Shown piece after piece: positions 7,915 to 17,775 of a stretch of 64,000 nucleotides of DNA; position 1 is the first letter of the stretch; every line of letters starts with the position of its first letter. The stretch is from Streptomyces pseudovenezuelae (GTDB lineage: Bacteria; Actinomycetota; Actinomycetes; Streptomycetales; Streptomycetaceae), in NCBI RefSeq assembly GCF_029892565.1, contig NZ_JARXVH010000004.1:62001-126000 (forward strand), written 5' to 3'. The translations under genes and the position numbers were made by a program. Under the pieces are notes generated by a model that was not told the origin of the DNA, ran no database searches, and saw only the letters and a program-made list of their open reading frames with translations.

Positions 7915-10275
7915 TCAGGTTCCGGTCTCGGCGAGTACGCCCTCCAGGGACGCCAGTTCCGGAGCCGAGGACCAAACGACCCCGAGGGCCGTCGACGACC
8001 GTTCGATCTCCGCAGCGAGATCGGGCCGGACATCGGTCAGCAGGGCGAGTTCGGCGGCGTTGCGCAGTTGGTGGTTCCACTGCACGCAACGGCCGGCCTC
8101 CAGGAGTTCCAGCGCCTTTTCGGGGTCGTCCACCTCCAGGGCGGCCGCCGTGGCCTCCGCGGGGACCGGGACCCAACCGGTCAGCTGCGTCTCCTTGTCC
8201 TCACGCTCCAGTTGCAGGCCAGCGACGGACGTCACCAGTTCGACGGCGAGGGTGTAGGCACCCACGGCCTCGTCCCACCGGCCGAGTTCGGCGCTCCTTC
8301 TGGCCCATCCGGTCGCCGCCGCCAACCGCACTCCGGGCGAGGCCGATTCGTTGCTGGCGGCGGTGCGCCAGTCCCGCAAGGCGAGTTCGACGTCCGCGGG
8401 TTCACCACACCTGAAGAGGGCCGATCCCCGGTTGACGAGGATCAGGGCATCCACCGGTTGCCCGGAGGGGGTCAGCGCCAGGGCCTCGGTGAACAGCTGG
8501 ACGGCACTCCGAAGTCTGCCTTCGTCGAAGCCTTCCCCGACGCTCTGGAACAGCGCGAGGGCCTGGTTGGACAGGATCGGGGCGCGACGCGGGTGATCGA
8601 GTGGGATCTCGGCGAGCCCGACGTCCCCGGCCCGGAGAGCATCGTCCAGGTCCCGGAGGTCCTCGGTACGGCGATAACGTTCCAGGTACGCCGCGACCAG
8701 GTTCGTGTGATACATCGCCTTCTTCGGATGTCCGCCGGGGAGCAGGGCCACGGCCTCGCGGCACAGGTCGACGTGGAGGTCATTGGCCGCGGGATCACCG
8801 CTCATGCCGTAACTCACGGCGATCAGCGCCGACTTGTTGAAGAGCTGCTGCGCTCGGTCCTCGTCCGACTCGTCCGGCAGAGCCAGCGCCCGATCGATGA
8901 CGGACAAGCCTTCGACCAGATCCGGTGTACTGCCCGTCGTCCTGGTCCGGGATGTCAGGGCTGCGGCGAGAATCGCCAGTCTGCGCCCGAGAGAGCCGTG
9001 GTCGAGTGGAGTCAGGTCGACCGAGCGACGAGCCGCCGTGATCGCGTCGTCGCGGTCGGCCTGGTCGCCGAAGCTCTCGAAGCGCACGTTGAGCGCCCAC
9101 GCCAGGCCGATGAGCGCGGTAACGTCCTCGGCATCGTTCGCCGTGGCCTTGGCGTAATTGCCGACGGCCTCGTCCAGGAGTCCGGCCTGCCCCGAGCGCT
9201 GGTAGAGCTGCTCCTGTACGCCCGCCAGATCGACGAGGTCGTCCGACGTGCCCCGCTCCGTGGCGAGGAGCAGCCTCAGACGCAGGGCGCGGCGCAGATC
9301 GTCCTCGCCGTCGGCGAGCCTGGCCCGAGACAACCAGCAGGAGGCCAGCACACCTGCCGGTTCGTGGAACGTGCCCCCCAAGGGGTCTTGGTCAGGCACC
9401 ACGCCACTCAGCGTGTCGATCGCCCTGTCGAGGTCGTCACCCCGTCCACTCGTCAGATGACGCACGTACCAGGCACCGCCGAGACCGACGAGGAACTGCC
9501 TGCCGAGCGCCTCCGACACGCCTTCCAACCCGACCGCCCTCGCCGCCAGCTCGATCGCCTCGTCCACGTCCCGGAGGGAGGGGCTCCCGGCATGGCGGGC
9601 CAGGACGAGGCGGCTGAACTGGAAGCAGAACTGCGCGAGTTCGATGTTCGGCGCGTCTTCCAGTCGGCCAAGTGCCCGTCGGCCTCTGGCCAGTGCGAGG
9701 TCGAGGTGCGCCGAGGCACCGGTCAGCCGCCACTCCACCAAAACCGCGGCGCAGTGGTTCATGACGACAGCGGGCCACTGCGGATCGTCCTCGGAGAGCC
9801 GGTCCAGGATTCGCGTCTGGTAGCGGAGGCCGTGCTCGAGAGCGCCTGCGGAGCCGTAGCGGTCCGCCATGGTCACCAGCGCCCCGGCGAAGTCCTGGAG
9901 CAGCATCGGGTCCGTCGACTCGGCCTGGAGTGCCTGGTGCCCACGCTCGACGAGCGACCGGAGCGGCTCCGGCGCACCCTGGCCGTAGGGCAGGGCGAAG
10001 GTCATCGCGAGGGCCCGGTCGAGCTCCCCCGAGGCACCCGCGCGCTTGGGGTCGTCACGCCAGCGGGTCAGGTGGACCCAGGCCATGAGCCTGGCCACGC
10101 GGATCATCAGGGGCCTGTCGTCAGTCCCCTTCGACCGGCCGAGCCACTCCATGAGCTCCTGCAGCCGCCGTGTCGTCTCCGGTGCGAGCAACAGGGACAC
10201 GTCCTCGTCCCGAGTGAACCTTTCATACGTCTCGTGCAGCTCCGCATAGGTTCGGGCAGGGTCTTCCACGGACAT
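7915..10275 (-). CDS. TPR-repeat protein, last gene of the CHAT operon
   Basis: A 786-aa protein made of many degenerate helical TPR-like repeats (for example SVDLTPLDHGSLGRRLAILA, LFNKSALIAVSYG, ILVNRGSALFRCGEPADV). It ends with EKALELLEAGRCVQWNHQLR plus about 60 residues. In actinobacterial TPR-CHAT fusions a segment like this LEAGR block normally leads straight into the CHAT protease domain; here the protein stops instead, and a separate CHAT gene lies upstream in the operon. No signal peptide or membrane segment. ATG at 10275 follows AAGGGGTGACGAAG and lies 5 nt after the stop of the membrane gene. Likely role: sensing or adaptor scaffold for the CHAT protease (inference). Confidence 0.8.
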   Translation of the reverse strand: MSVEDPARTYAELHETYERFTRDEDVSLLLAPETTRRLQELMEWLGRSKGTDDRPLMIRVARLMAWVHLTRWRDDPKRAGASGELDRALAMTFALPYGQGAPEPLRSLVERGHQALQAESTDPMLLQDFAGALVTMADRYGSAGALEHGLRYQTRILDRLSEDDPQWPAVVMNHCAAVLVEWRLTGASAHLDLALARGRRALGRLEDAPNIELAQFCFQFSRLVLARHAGSPSLRDVDEAIELAARAVGLEGVSEALGRQFLVGLGGAWYVRHLTSGRGDDLDRAIDTLSGVVPDQDPLGGTFHEPAGVLASCWLSRARLADGEDDLRRALRLRLLLATERGTSDDLVDLAGVQEQLYQRSGQAGLLDEAVGNYAKATANDAEDVTALIGLAWALNVRFESFGDQADRDDAITAARRSVDLTPLDHGSLGRRLAILAAALTSRTRTTGSTPDLVEGLSVIDRALALPDESDEDRAQQLFNKSALIAVSYGMSGDPAANDLHVDLCREAVALLPGGHPKKAMYHTNLVAAYLERYRRTEDLRDLDDALRAGDVGLAEIPLDHPRRAPILSNQALALFQSVGEGFDEGRLRSAVQLFTEALALTPSGQPVDALILVNRGSALFRCGEPADVELALRDWRTAASNESASPGVRLAAATGWARRSAELGRWDEAVGAYTLAVELVTSVAGLQLEREDKETQLTGWVPVPAEATAAALEVDDPEKALELLEAGRCVQWNHQLRNAAELALLTDVRPDLAAEIERSSTALGVVWSSAPELASLEGVLAETGT

Positions 10276-10280
10276 CTTCG

Positions 10281-10910
10281 TCACCCCTTGGGACAGTCGG
10301 TCACGGGTGCCATCGACAGCAGCGTGGAGAGCGGCACCGCGACCTCCCCATCGCTCGTCTTGACCAGAACCTCGCCCTCCGCGACGCGTCGCACAGTGCC
10401 GCACACCTTGGCCCCGGGGCTGTCGAACCGCATCAGGCCGGTCTCCTCGGCCGGTCCGTACCAGGTGGCGGCGACCGCCGTCACGAGCAGGGCCGTGCAC
10501 AGCAGGGTGAGGGCGATGCCCCGGCGCAGCTGCCGTGCCGCGTCGACAGCCTCCTGCTGCTCCTGGAGCGCCCGGGGCGGCGCCGAGGCCAGGTCGACGA
10601 CGCGTGGCCTGCCGTGTGCCGCCAACAGCAGCTGCGTCGCCCCGAAGCCACCGCAGACGAGCGCGGCCAGCAGGAGCAGCCCCACGGCCGCGGCCCAGCG
10701 ATCGGTCAACTGGCCCACGTCCGAGCGCCCCTTGACGAGGCTGAAGCCCAACAGCGCCGCGAGGAGGGCCGCAAGGCCGTTGCGCCAGGCGAGGGCGGCT
10801 TCGCGCACACGAGGTACGGCCTCCCTGAGCATCTCGCGGTGCTCCCGGGCCCGCCGCAGGTCGGAGGCATTCGCCGCACGCGTGGGAGGCAGTGGGCGAC
10901 GCGGCGTCAC
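10281..10910 (-). CDS. Three-TM membrane protein of the CHAT operon
   Basis: A 209-aa protein I cannot assign to a family. Residues 1-44 are basic and helical; membrane segments are at about 45-59, 73-97 and 131-150; a 59-residue C-terminal domain (151-209) has Cys170 and Cys206 and an SH3-like strand pattern (GTVRRVAEGEVLVKTSDGEV). The GTG at 10910 overlaps the stop of the upstream Cys-rich gene as GTGA, with GGAGGA at good spacing, so translation is coupled. It could anchor the complex, be the cleavage target, or act as a membrane effector; none of these is shown by the sequence. Confidence 0.75.
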   Translation of the reverse strand: MTPRRPLPPTRAANASDLRRAREHREMLREAVPRVREAALAWRNGLAALLAALLGFSLVKGRSDVGQLTDRWAAAVGLLLLAALVCGGFGATQLLLAAHGRPRVVDLASAPPRALQEQQEAVDAARQLRRGIALTLLCTALLVTAVAATWYGPAEETGLMRFDSPGAKVCGTVRRVAEGEVLVKTSDGEVAVPLSTLLSMAPVTDCPKG

Positions 10911-11233
10911 GCCAAGTCCTCCGGCACTCTGAGCAACCAGAACGCACCGCAGCCGCCGACGTCCGGGGGGCGGTCGCCGTGCTCCTCGTCGCAGTTGCAC
11001 GTCATCGGGATCTCCGCCGGACCATTGCGGGCCGCCGTGCGTCGGAACGTCAGGCGGACGGTGGTGAGGACCGCAGGGATCTCCAGCTCGACGGCGCAGC
11101 GCGGGCAGGTGCCCGAGGCGAGGAGGACACCCTTGGCGAACGGCCGCAACTCCCAGGTGTTGGCGACGTGTTGCTCGTAGGCGGGGTCGGACGAATCGGA
11201 GTAGGCGAGCGCCGGGGACGGCGGAACGGGCAT
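10907..11233 (-). CDS. Cys-rich mini-protein (putative metal site) of the CHAT operon
   Basis: A 108-aa soluble protein with Cys43-x2-Cys46 (GTCPRCAVEL), Cys79-x-Cys81 (TCNCDEEH) and Cys95 (GGCGAF), a layout suggesting a zinc-ribbon-like fold. I do not recognise the family. ATG at 11233 has AGGAGAGCCGCC before it and lies 15 nt after the CHAT stop. Its own end overlaps the next start by 4 nt. Confidence 0.72.
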   Translation of the reverse strand: MPVPPSPALAYSDSSDPAYEQHVANTWELRPFAKGVLLASGTCPRCAVELEIPAVLTTVRLTFRRTAARNGPAEIPMTCNCDEEHGDRPPDVGGCGAFWLLRVPEDLA

Positions 11234-11248
11234 GGCGGCTCTCCTGGC

Positions 11249-12529
11249 TCAGGGACCTGTGTGGGTGAAGGGAATCCAGTGGCTCGGCTCTTTTGGTGAC
11301 GAGTCCCGCAGTCGGCGCACGACACAGTGCAGCGCGACGGCAGCGCGGTCGGCGTCGAAGGTGCCGTCCTGCCACATGTTGTGGTACACACCTTCGGCCA
11401 CCTCGGCGGCGACCTCGTCATGGATGGACCACAGGGTCGCGATCACATGGCGGTAACCCGTGTAGTGCAGGGCAGCGGCCAGAGTCATCGACTCATCTGG
11501 CAGGAGCAGACCGCCCAGTGCCGTCTTGCAGGCCGAGAGGAAGGCGAAGTCGCGGTGCCGGTGTCCTTCAGCGATCTCGCCGGTGGTCAGCAGGCCGTCG
11601 CCGAGCAGCACTCCGCCCGAGGCGGGACGGAGCGGATCGGACGTCGCGTGGCAGCTGAAGTGGGCGCTGCGGTGGGCGACCAGTTCGCGCCGCACCGACG
11701 CCCGGTCCGCCGCTGCGCCCTTCAGTGTCGTGAGGGCCGCCCCGAAGAGCGACGTCAGCAGCTGCTCCTCGCAGCCGACGTGCTTGAGGTCACGCTGACC
11801 CGGAGTCTCGCGCAGCGCCACGTGGAGCATGGCGCCCGGCGCCGCCGACCGGCCCCTGGACCGTGATTCGATCAGGGCGCGCAGGGAGGGCGTGTACGAG
11901 ACCACCGCCCGGTCCAGTGAACTGCGGCCCGCCTCACCGTGACGCCCGGCGGCGTGCAGTGGGAGCAGGTTCAGCATGCCGGTGGGGCACCACCACAGTC
12001 GGGGCCACGGCTGTCCCTGCGGAGGCGGTTCACGAAAGCCGCAGGCGTCGAGCACAGGCCGGCTGATCGTGTCCCACAACCACTCCAAGGTCGTGGTGAG
12101 CGTGCTCTCCATCGCCACCACGGCCTCGATCAGGGCGTCCGTCGCCTGCCGATACTCCGCGTGGCTCTTGGCGCCCGGCGCCTCCCGGGTGGCGGCGTCC
12201 GCCGCATCCAGCATTTCAAGACAGCTCTGGTGCCGCTCGATCACGCCCACGTAGTCGCCCGCGACCCTGTGGACGTCGTCAAGCGTGAGGTCCAGCCGAA
12301 CCGAGGAGACCTCGTCCGGCGTCACGATCAGCGCGTCTGCTCGCCGTTGTGTCACATTGACGGCGACGACCGGGCCTTGCGCGGCGACTCGGCGTAACTC
12401 CGATGCGGGCAGCGGGCGTTGGAACCCCGCGAACCCCGGTATCTCCCGGACCTCTTCGACCAGACCGGCCAGCCGACGGGCCAGCGCCATCCTGCCGTCG
12501 GTCCGCCCCGACTCCTCGCGGTCGTCCAC
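11249..12529 (-). CDS. CHAT-domain cysteine protease, first gene of the CHAT/TPR operon
   Basis: A 426-aa protein of the caspase/separase-like CHAT family. The catalytic pair is His294 in SAHFSCHATSD and Cys334 in FLSACKTALGG; the C-terminal HVIATLWSIHD is another CHAT landmark. Residues 35-80 (LPASELRRVAAQGPVVAVNV onward) are the pre-CHAT segment that in fused proteins follows directly after the TPR block. GTG at 12529 is preceded by a G-rich stretch only. It heads a four-gene, tightly coupled operon. CHAT proteases are known effectors in bacterial conflict systems (TPR-CHAT/gRAMP; gasdermin activation); the target here is unknown. Confidence 0.88.
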   Translation of the reverse strand: MDDREESGRTDGRMALARRLAGLVEEVREIPGFAGFQRPLPASELRRVAAQGPVVAVNVTQRRADALIVTPDEVSSVRLDLTLDDVHRVAGDYVGVIERHQSCLEMLDAADAATREAPGAKSHAEYRQATDALIEAVVAMESTLTTTLEWLWDTISRPVLDACGFREPPPQGQPWPRLWWCPTGMLNLLPLHAAGRHGEAGRSSLDRAVVSYTPSLRALIESRSRGRSAAPGAMLHVALRETPGQRDLKHVGCEEQLLTSLFGAALTTLKGAAADRASVRRELVAHRSAHFSCHATSDPLRPASGGVLLGDGLLTTGEIAEGHRHRDFAFLSACKTALGGLLLPDESMTLAAALHYTGYRHVIATLWSIHDEVAAEVAEGVYHNMWQDGTFDADRAAVALHCVVRRLRDSSPKEPSHWIPFTHTGP

Positions 12530-12602
12530 CGCGCCCCCCGTTGCTCGTCCCCCTGCTGACCGAGGGTAGCCGAGCCAGGTGCCGGATCTGGGGCAAATGC
12601 GA

Positions 12603-12652
12603 AGGCGGCTGCCGCGAGGGGAGTTGATGACTCCCTCGGCGTGCAGCCGCCT
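12603..12652. terminator. Long hairpin between paralogue pair and CHAT operon
   Basis: AGGCGGCTGC (12603-12612) pairs perfectly with GCAGCCGCCT (12643-12652), and the interior CGCGAGGGGAGT / ACTCCCTCGGCG pairs imperfectly around TGATG. It lies just downstream of the minus-strand gene ending at 12691, isolating the CHAT operon from the pair upstream. Confidence 0.7.
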
Positions 12653-12690
12653 GCGTGTTCAGCCTCTACCTCTGCCTCCGGAGAGGACGG

Positions 12691-13410
12691 TTACCTCTGG
12701 AGGAGGCGGTCCGCCAGTTCGCGGTAGTCCCGCAGGGCCAGCCGGAGTTGCTCGGTGTCGGAGTGGTCGGACTTGGCCGCGTCACCCTCCTGCCAGGACT
12801 TGCGCAGGGTGCGGCGGCGCTGGGTCAGCGCGTCCGTGTAGCGGCCGGTGATCTCCTCCACGACGTGGTCGGCCTCTTCGACGGAGGTGCGAGGGTCGTC
12901 GACGAACCCGGACAGGGCGTGCTGGAGGCGCTCGGCGAGCTTGTCGGTCTCATCCTTGGGGAGCAGGGGGGACGAGGACGACGTCACGGACGAGGACGAC
13001 GAGGACGACGAGGTGGGCGAGGACGTCGGGCGCGAGGGTGTCTGCGCCGGGGTCCTGCCGTCGGTCGACTGCGTGGACGTCGGCGCGGGTGTCTCCGTGC
13101 GCGCCGAGGTCCTGCTCTCGTCGGTACGCCTCTCTTCGGTACGCGCCGGGGTCACGGGGCTCTCCGTGCGGCCGGGGGTCTCCGTACGCGCGGAGGTGGG
13201 TGTGGGTGCGGGGACCTTGTTCTCGTCGGCGCGCGAGGCGGTCCTGCTCTCCTCGGTGGTGCGCCCGGGCGTCTTGGTCTCGTCCGTACCGGTGCCCGTC
13301 CCCGGACGCGTGGATGTCTCCGAACGCTCCGAACGCTCCGAAGAACGCGCGGACATGGGTATCGGCGTGGGTGTGGATGCGGGTGTGGATCCCTTGGTCT
13401 CTTCAGCCAT
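12691..13410 (-). CDS. Hypothetical protein: low-complexity N-terminus plus helical domain
   Basis: A 239-aa protein. Residues 1-150 are a disordered Ser/Thr/Pro/Arg/Glu-rich linker with many SER/TSSR/TPG repeats and a poly-Ser run. Residues 150-239 are helical (FVDDPRTSVEEADHVVEEI, DTEQLRLALRDYRELADRLL). This tail resembles a segment of the upstream neighbour, so the two are probably paralogous. No signal peptide or membrane segment. It begins 7 nt after the stop of that neighbour and must be co-transcribed with it. Function unknown. Confidence 0.75.
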   Translation of the reverse strand: MAEETKGSTPASTPTPIPMSARSSERSERSETSTRPGTGTGTDETKTPGRTTEESRTASRADENKVPAPTPTSARTETPGRTESPVTPARTEERRTDESRTSARTETPAPTSTQSTDGRTPAQTPSRPTSSPTSSSSSSSSVTSSSSPLLPKDETDKLAERLQHALSGFVDDPRTSVEEADHVVEEITGRYTDALTQRRRTLRKSWQEGDAAKSDHSDTEQLRLALRDYRELADRLLQR

Positions 13411-13417
13411 GGCTGGG

Positions 13418-14134
13418 TCAACCCCCCTTGATCGTCTGTTGCTTGTCGGATGACGCGTCGGATGACGTATCCGTCGTCTTGTCGTGCGTCTTGTCGTGCG
13501 ACCGCCTGGCCGTCATGCCAGGGAGCTTGTCGGACAGCTTGTGAGACGTCTTGCCGTGCGACCTGTCGTGGGACGTGGCCGGTGCCTTGCGGGCGCCGTC
13601 GATGAGCGACCCGAAGAGCGCGCGGGCCTCGACCATCGCCTCGCGCAGTTCCTCCGTGTCGGCGCGCGTGTCGTCCGCGCGGGCCACGCTGTGCACGTGG
13701 CGGTAGCCGTTTACGTCGGGCGCGTGGTGGACGGAGAGGGCGGCGAGCTGCTCCTCGTACTGGGCGCCGTCCGGGAAACCACGGACGGTGGCGAGCTCGC
13801 CGAGCAGCTGGTCCGCCTCAGCGACGGCCTCTCGGGGCGAGTCGACGAACCGCTCCTGCGCGGCCGCCCAACGGGCCTCGAACTGCTCGCGCCTGGCCGG
13901 CTCCAACGGCTGCTCGCGCAGCGATCCGTGCCGCTCCACGCGCTCTGCGAGCTCACGTTCGGCGGCCTTGGTGTCGCCGTCGTGGCGAGTCACCGCGCGG
14001 TCGTACTCGGGTCCGAAGCGGTGCTTCAGATCCCGACCGCCGACGCCGCCGCGGCTACGCAGGGTGAGGGCGGCCGCAACAACGACCACGGCCGCCACGA
14101 TCACGATAACGATGATGATCATGCCTGTGGACAT
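13418..14134 (-). CDS. Membrane-anchored helical protein, paralogue of its downstream neighbour
   Basis: A 238-aa protein starting with one strong membrane segment (residues 4-25, MIIIVIVIVAAVVVVAAALT), then RDLKHRFGPEYDRAV, a motif common in conserved actinobacterial membrane proteins of unknown function. The central helical domain has FVDSPREAVAEADQLLGELA, matched by FVDDPRTSVEEADHVV in the next gene; ADTEELREAMVEARALFGSL is matched by DTEQLRLALRDYRELADRLL. The C-terminal 45 residues are His/Lys/Ser/Asp-rich with repeated SHDKTHDKT units. ATG at 14134 follows CCGGAAGGCACCC. Confidence 0.78.
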   Translation of the reverse strand: MSTGMIIIVIVIVAAVVVVAAALTLRSRGGVGGRDLKHRFGPEYDRAVTRHDGDTKAAERELAERVERHGSLREQPLEPARREQFEARWAAAQERFVDSPREAVAEADQLLGELATVRGFPDGAQYEEQLAALSVHHAPDVNGYRHVHSVARADDTRADTEELREAMVEARALFGSLIDGARKAPATSHDRSHGKTSHKLSDKLPGMTARRSHDKTHDKTTDTSSDASSDKQQTIKGG

Positions 14135-14332
14135 GGGTGCCTTCCGGATGCTTCGGCCCAACGGGCCGGTTCTCCCTCCGGGTTGCCCGGAACCCGCCAC
14201 TCAAACTGCGGGCGTCCGGTGCCGATGGCAGCGGGCACCAAATCCTTCGCCCGGTGTGTCGATCCGCCCGTCGGCCGATCGACGCAGGGGTGAAGGCACC
14301 GAAAGAGTGCCGTGACTGCGGAGGTTGGCGTC

Positions 14333-14959
14333 ATGGGTGAGGTTGTCGCACGGCTGGCGATGTCGTTGGACGGGTACATCGCGGGACCGGAGTCGGGGCG
14401 GGAGCATCCGCTGGGGATCGGTGGGGAACGGTTGCACTCCTGGGTGTTCGGACTGCGGACGTTCCGGCGGATGCAGGGGATGACGGGCGGTACGGGTGGT
14501 CCCGACGACGACCTGCTCGCGGAGTGGGCCGAGCGGCCGGGCGCGGTCGTCATGGGCCACGGCATGTACGTCACAGGCGAGATCCCCTGGGGCGACGACC
14601 CGCCCTTCCACGCCCCGGTGTACGTCGTCACCCACCATCCCCGCGAGTCCGTCGTCAAGGAGGGCGGCACCACCTACCACTTCGTCACCGAGGGCCCGGA
14701 ACGCGCGCTGGAACTGGCCCGGAAGGCGGCCGGCGGCAAGGACGTCTCCCTGGCGGGCGGCGCGGACCTGGTCCAACAGTTCATCCGGGCCGGGTGGTTG
14801 GACGAACTCCTCCTGCACGTGGTCCCGGTCCTGGCCTGCGGTGGCCGCCGCCTGTTCGACGACCTCGGCGACCAGCACATCGAGTGGGAGAAGACCCAGG
14901 TGCTGGACTCCCCCGGGGTCACGCATATTCGGTTGCGGAAGGTGACCGCGAGCGGCTGA
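14333..14959 (+). CDS. Dihydrofolate reductase-like (RibD C-terminal) family protein, copy 1
   Basis: A 208-aa protein of the RibD_C/DHFR-like fold: MSLDGYIAGPESG, PGAVVMGHGMYVTGE, VKEGGTTYHFVTEG, DVSLAGGADLVQQFIRAG and LLLHVVPVLACGGRRLF. These NAD(P)H-dependent reductases act on folates, pteridines or drugs; the substrate is unknown. ATG at 14333 has GCGGAGG 8 nt upstream. A clear paralogue lies at 27938-28585. Confidence 0.88.
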   Translation: MGEVVARLAMSLDGYIAGPESGREHPLGIGGERLHSWVFGLRTFRRMQGMTGGTGGPDDDLLAEWAERPGAVVMGHGMYVTGEIPWGDDPPFHAPVYVVTHHPRESVVKEGGTTYHFVTEGPERALELARKAAGGKDVSLAGGADLVQQFIRAGWLDELLLHVVPVLACGGRRLFDDLGDQHIEWEKTQVLDSPGVTHIRLRKVTASG

Positions 14960-14969
14960 GAATGCCGGC

Positions 14970-15464
14970 ATGGACTGGACCGTCGCCCCGGAGCCCTTCG
15001 ACTCGCCCGTCGCCGTCGCCCTGTGGCGGGCGTACTACACGGAGGTCAGCGACCGCTGGTACCTCCTGCACGAGGGACACCGGACCGAACCCGCCGAGCT
15101 GGAGCGCGAGATCGCCGCACACACCGGTGCCGACCTCGTGCCGCCGGGTGGGCAGTTGCTGGTCGGGTGGTACGGGGATGAGGCGGCCGGGTCGGCGGGG
15201 GTGCGGCTGTCGGGGTCGACGACCGCCGAGCTCACCCGCGTGTTCGTGTACGAGGAGATGCGCGGCAAGGGCGGCGCCGCGCTCCTCGTGCGGGCCGCCG
15301 AGGAGGCCGCACGCGCCCTGGGCGCCGAGGAGTTGATCCTCGACACCCGCGGCGACCTCGTCGAGGCCCGCGCCCTGTACGCGCGGCTCGGGTACGCGGA
15401 GACCGGGCCGCACAACGACGACCGGTACGCCGAGCACTGGTTCCGGAAAAAGCTGGCCGGTTGA
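14970..15464 (+). CDS. GNAT-family N-acetyltransferase
   Basis: A 164-aa acetyltransferase with the acetyl-CoA signature ELTRVFVYEEMRGKGGAALL (motif A, R-G-K-G-G) and the C-terminal ARALYARLGYAETGP. It follows the DHFR-like gene by 10 nt, so it is probably co-transcribed. There is no Shine-Dalgarno; the region before ATG reads GAGAATGCCGGC. Substrate unknown. Confidence 0.88.
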   Translation: MDWTVAPEPFDSPVAVALWRAYYTEVSDRWYLLHEGHRTEPAELEREIAAHTGADLVPPGGQLLVGWYGDEAAGSAGVRLSGSTTAELTRVFVYEEMRGKGGAALLVRAAEEAARALGAEELILDTRGDLVEARALYARLGYAETGPHNDDRYAEHWFRKKLAG

Positions 15465-15476
15465 GGGGCTTGATCG

Positions 15477-17597
<2,121 letters not shown>

Positions 17598-17775
17598 TTA
17601 CACATTGCTCTCGTCCACACATCCCATGGTGATCGGTGTGACCCGTTATGGCCTGTCGAGTCCTGTTGGCGCCCATTTACCGGGACCCTCCCCGGGGGGC
17701 TTCCGACGGCGGCTGTGGAGACGGTCTGCATAATCTCTGGAGTTCGTGGGGGAAGTGCGGAGGGAGGGACGACGC

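Noticed and set aside
7858..10932. 1024-aa plus-strand frame
   Set aside because: Antisense shadow of the TPR and membrane-protein genes; Arg/Gln/Gly-rich with no domain resemblance, while the minus frame has clear TPR repeats and third-position GC bias.
12960..13030. Repetitive GACGACGAGGACGACGAGG tract as a regulatory or recombination repeat
   Set aside because: It is the poly-Ser part of a coding low-complexity linker on the minus strand.
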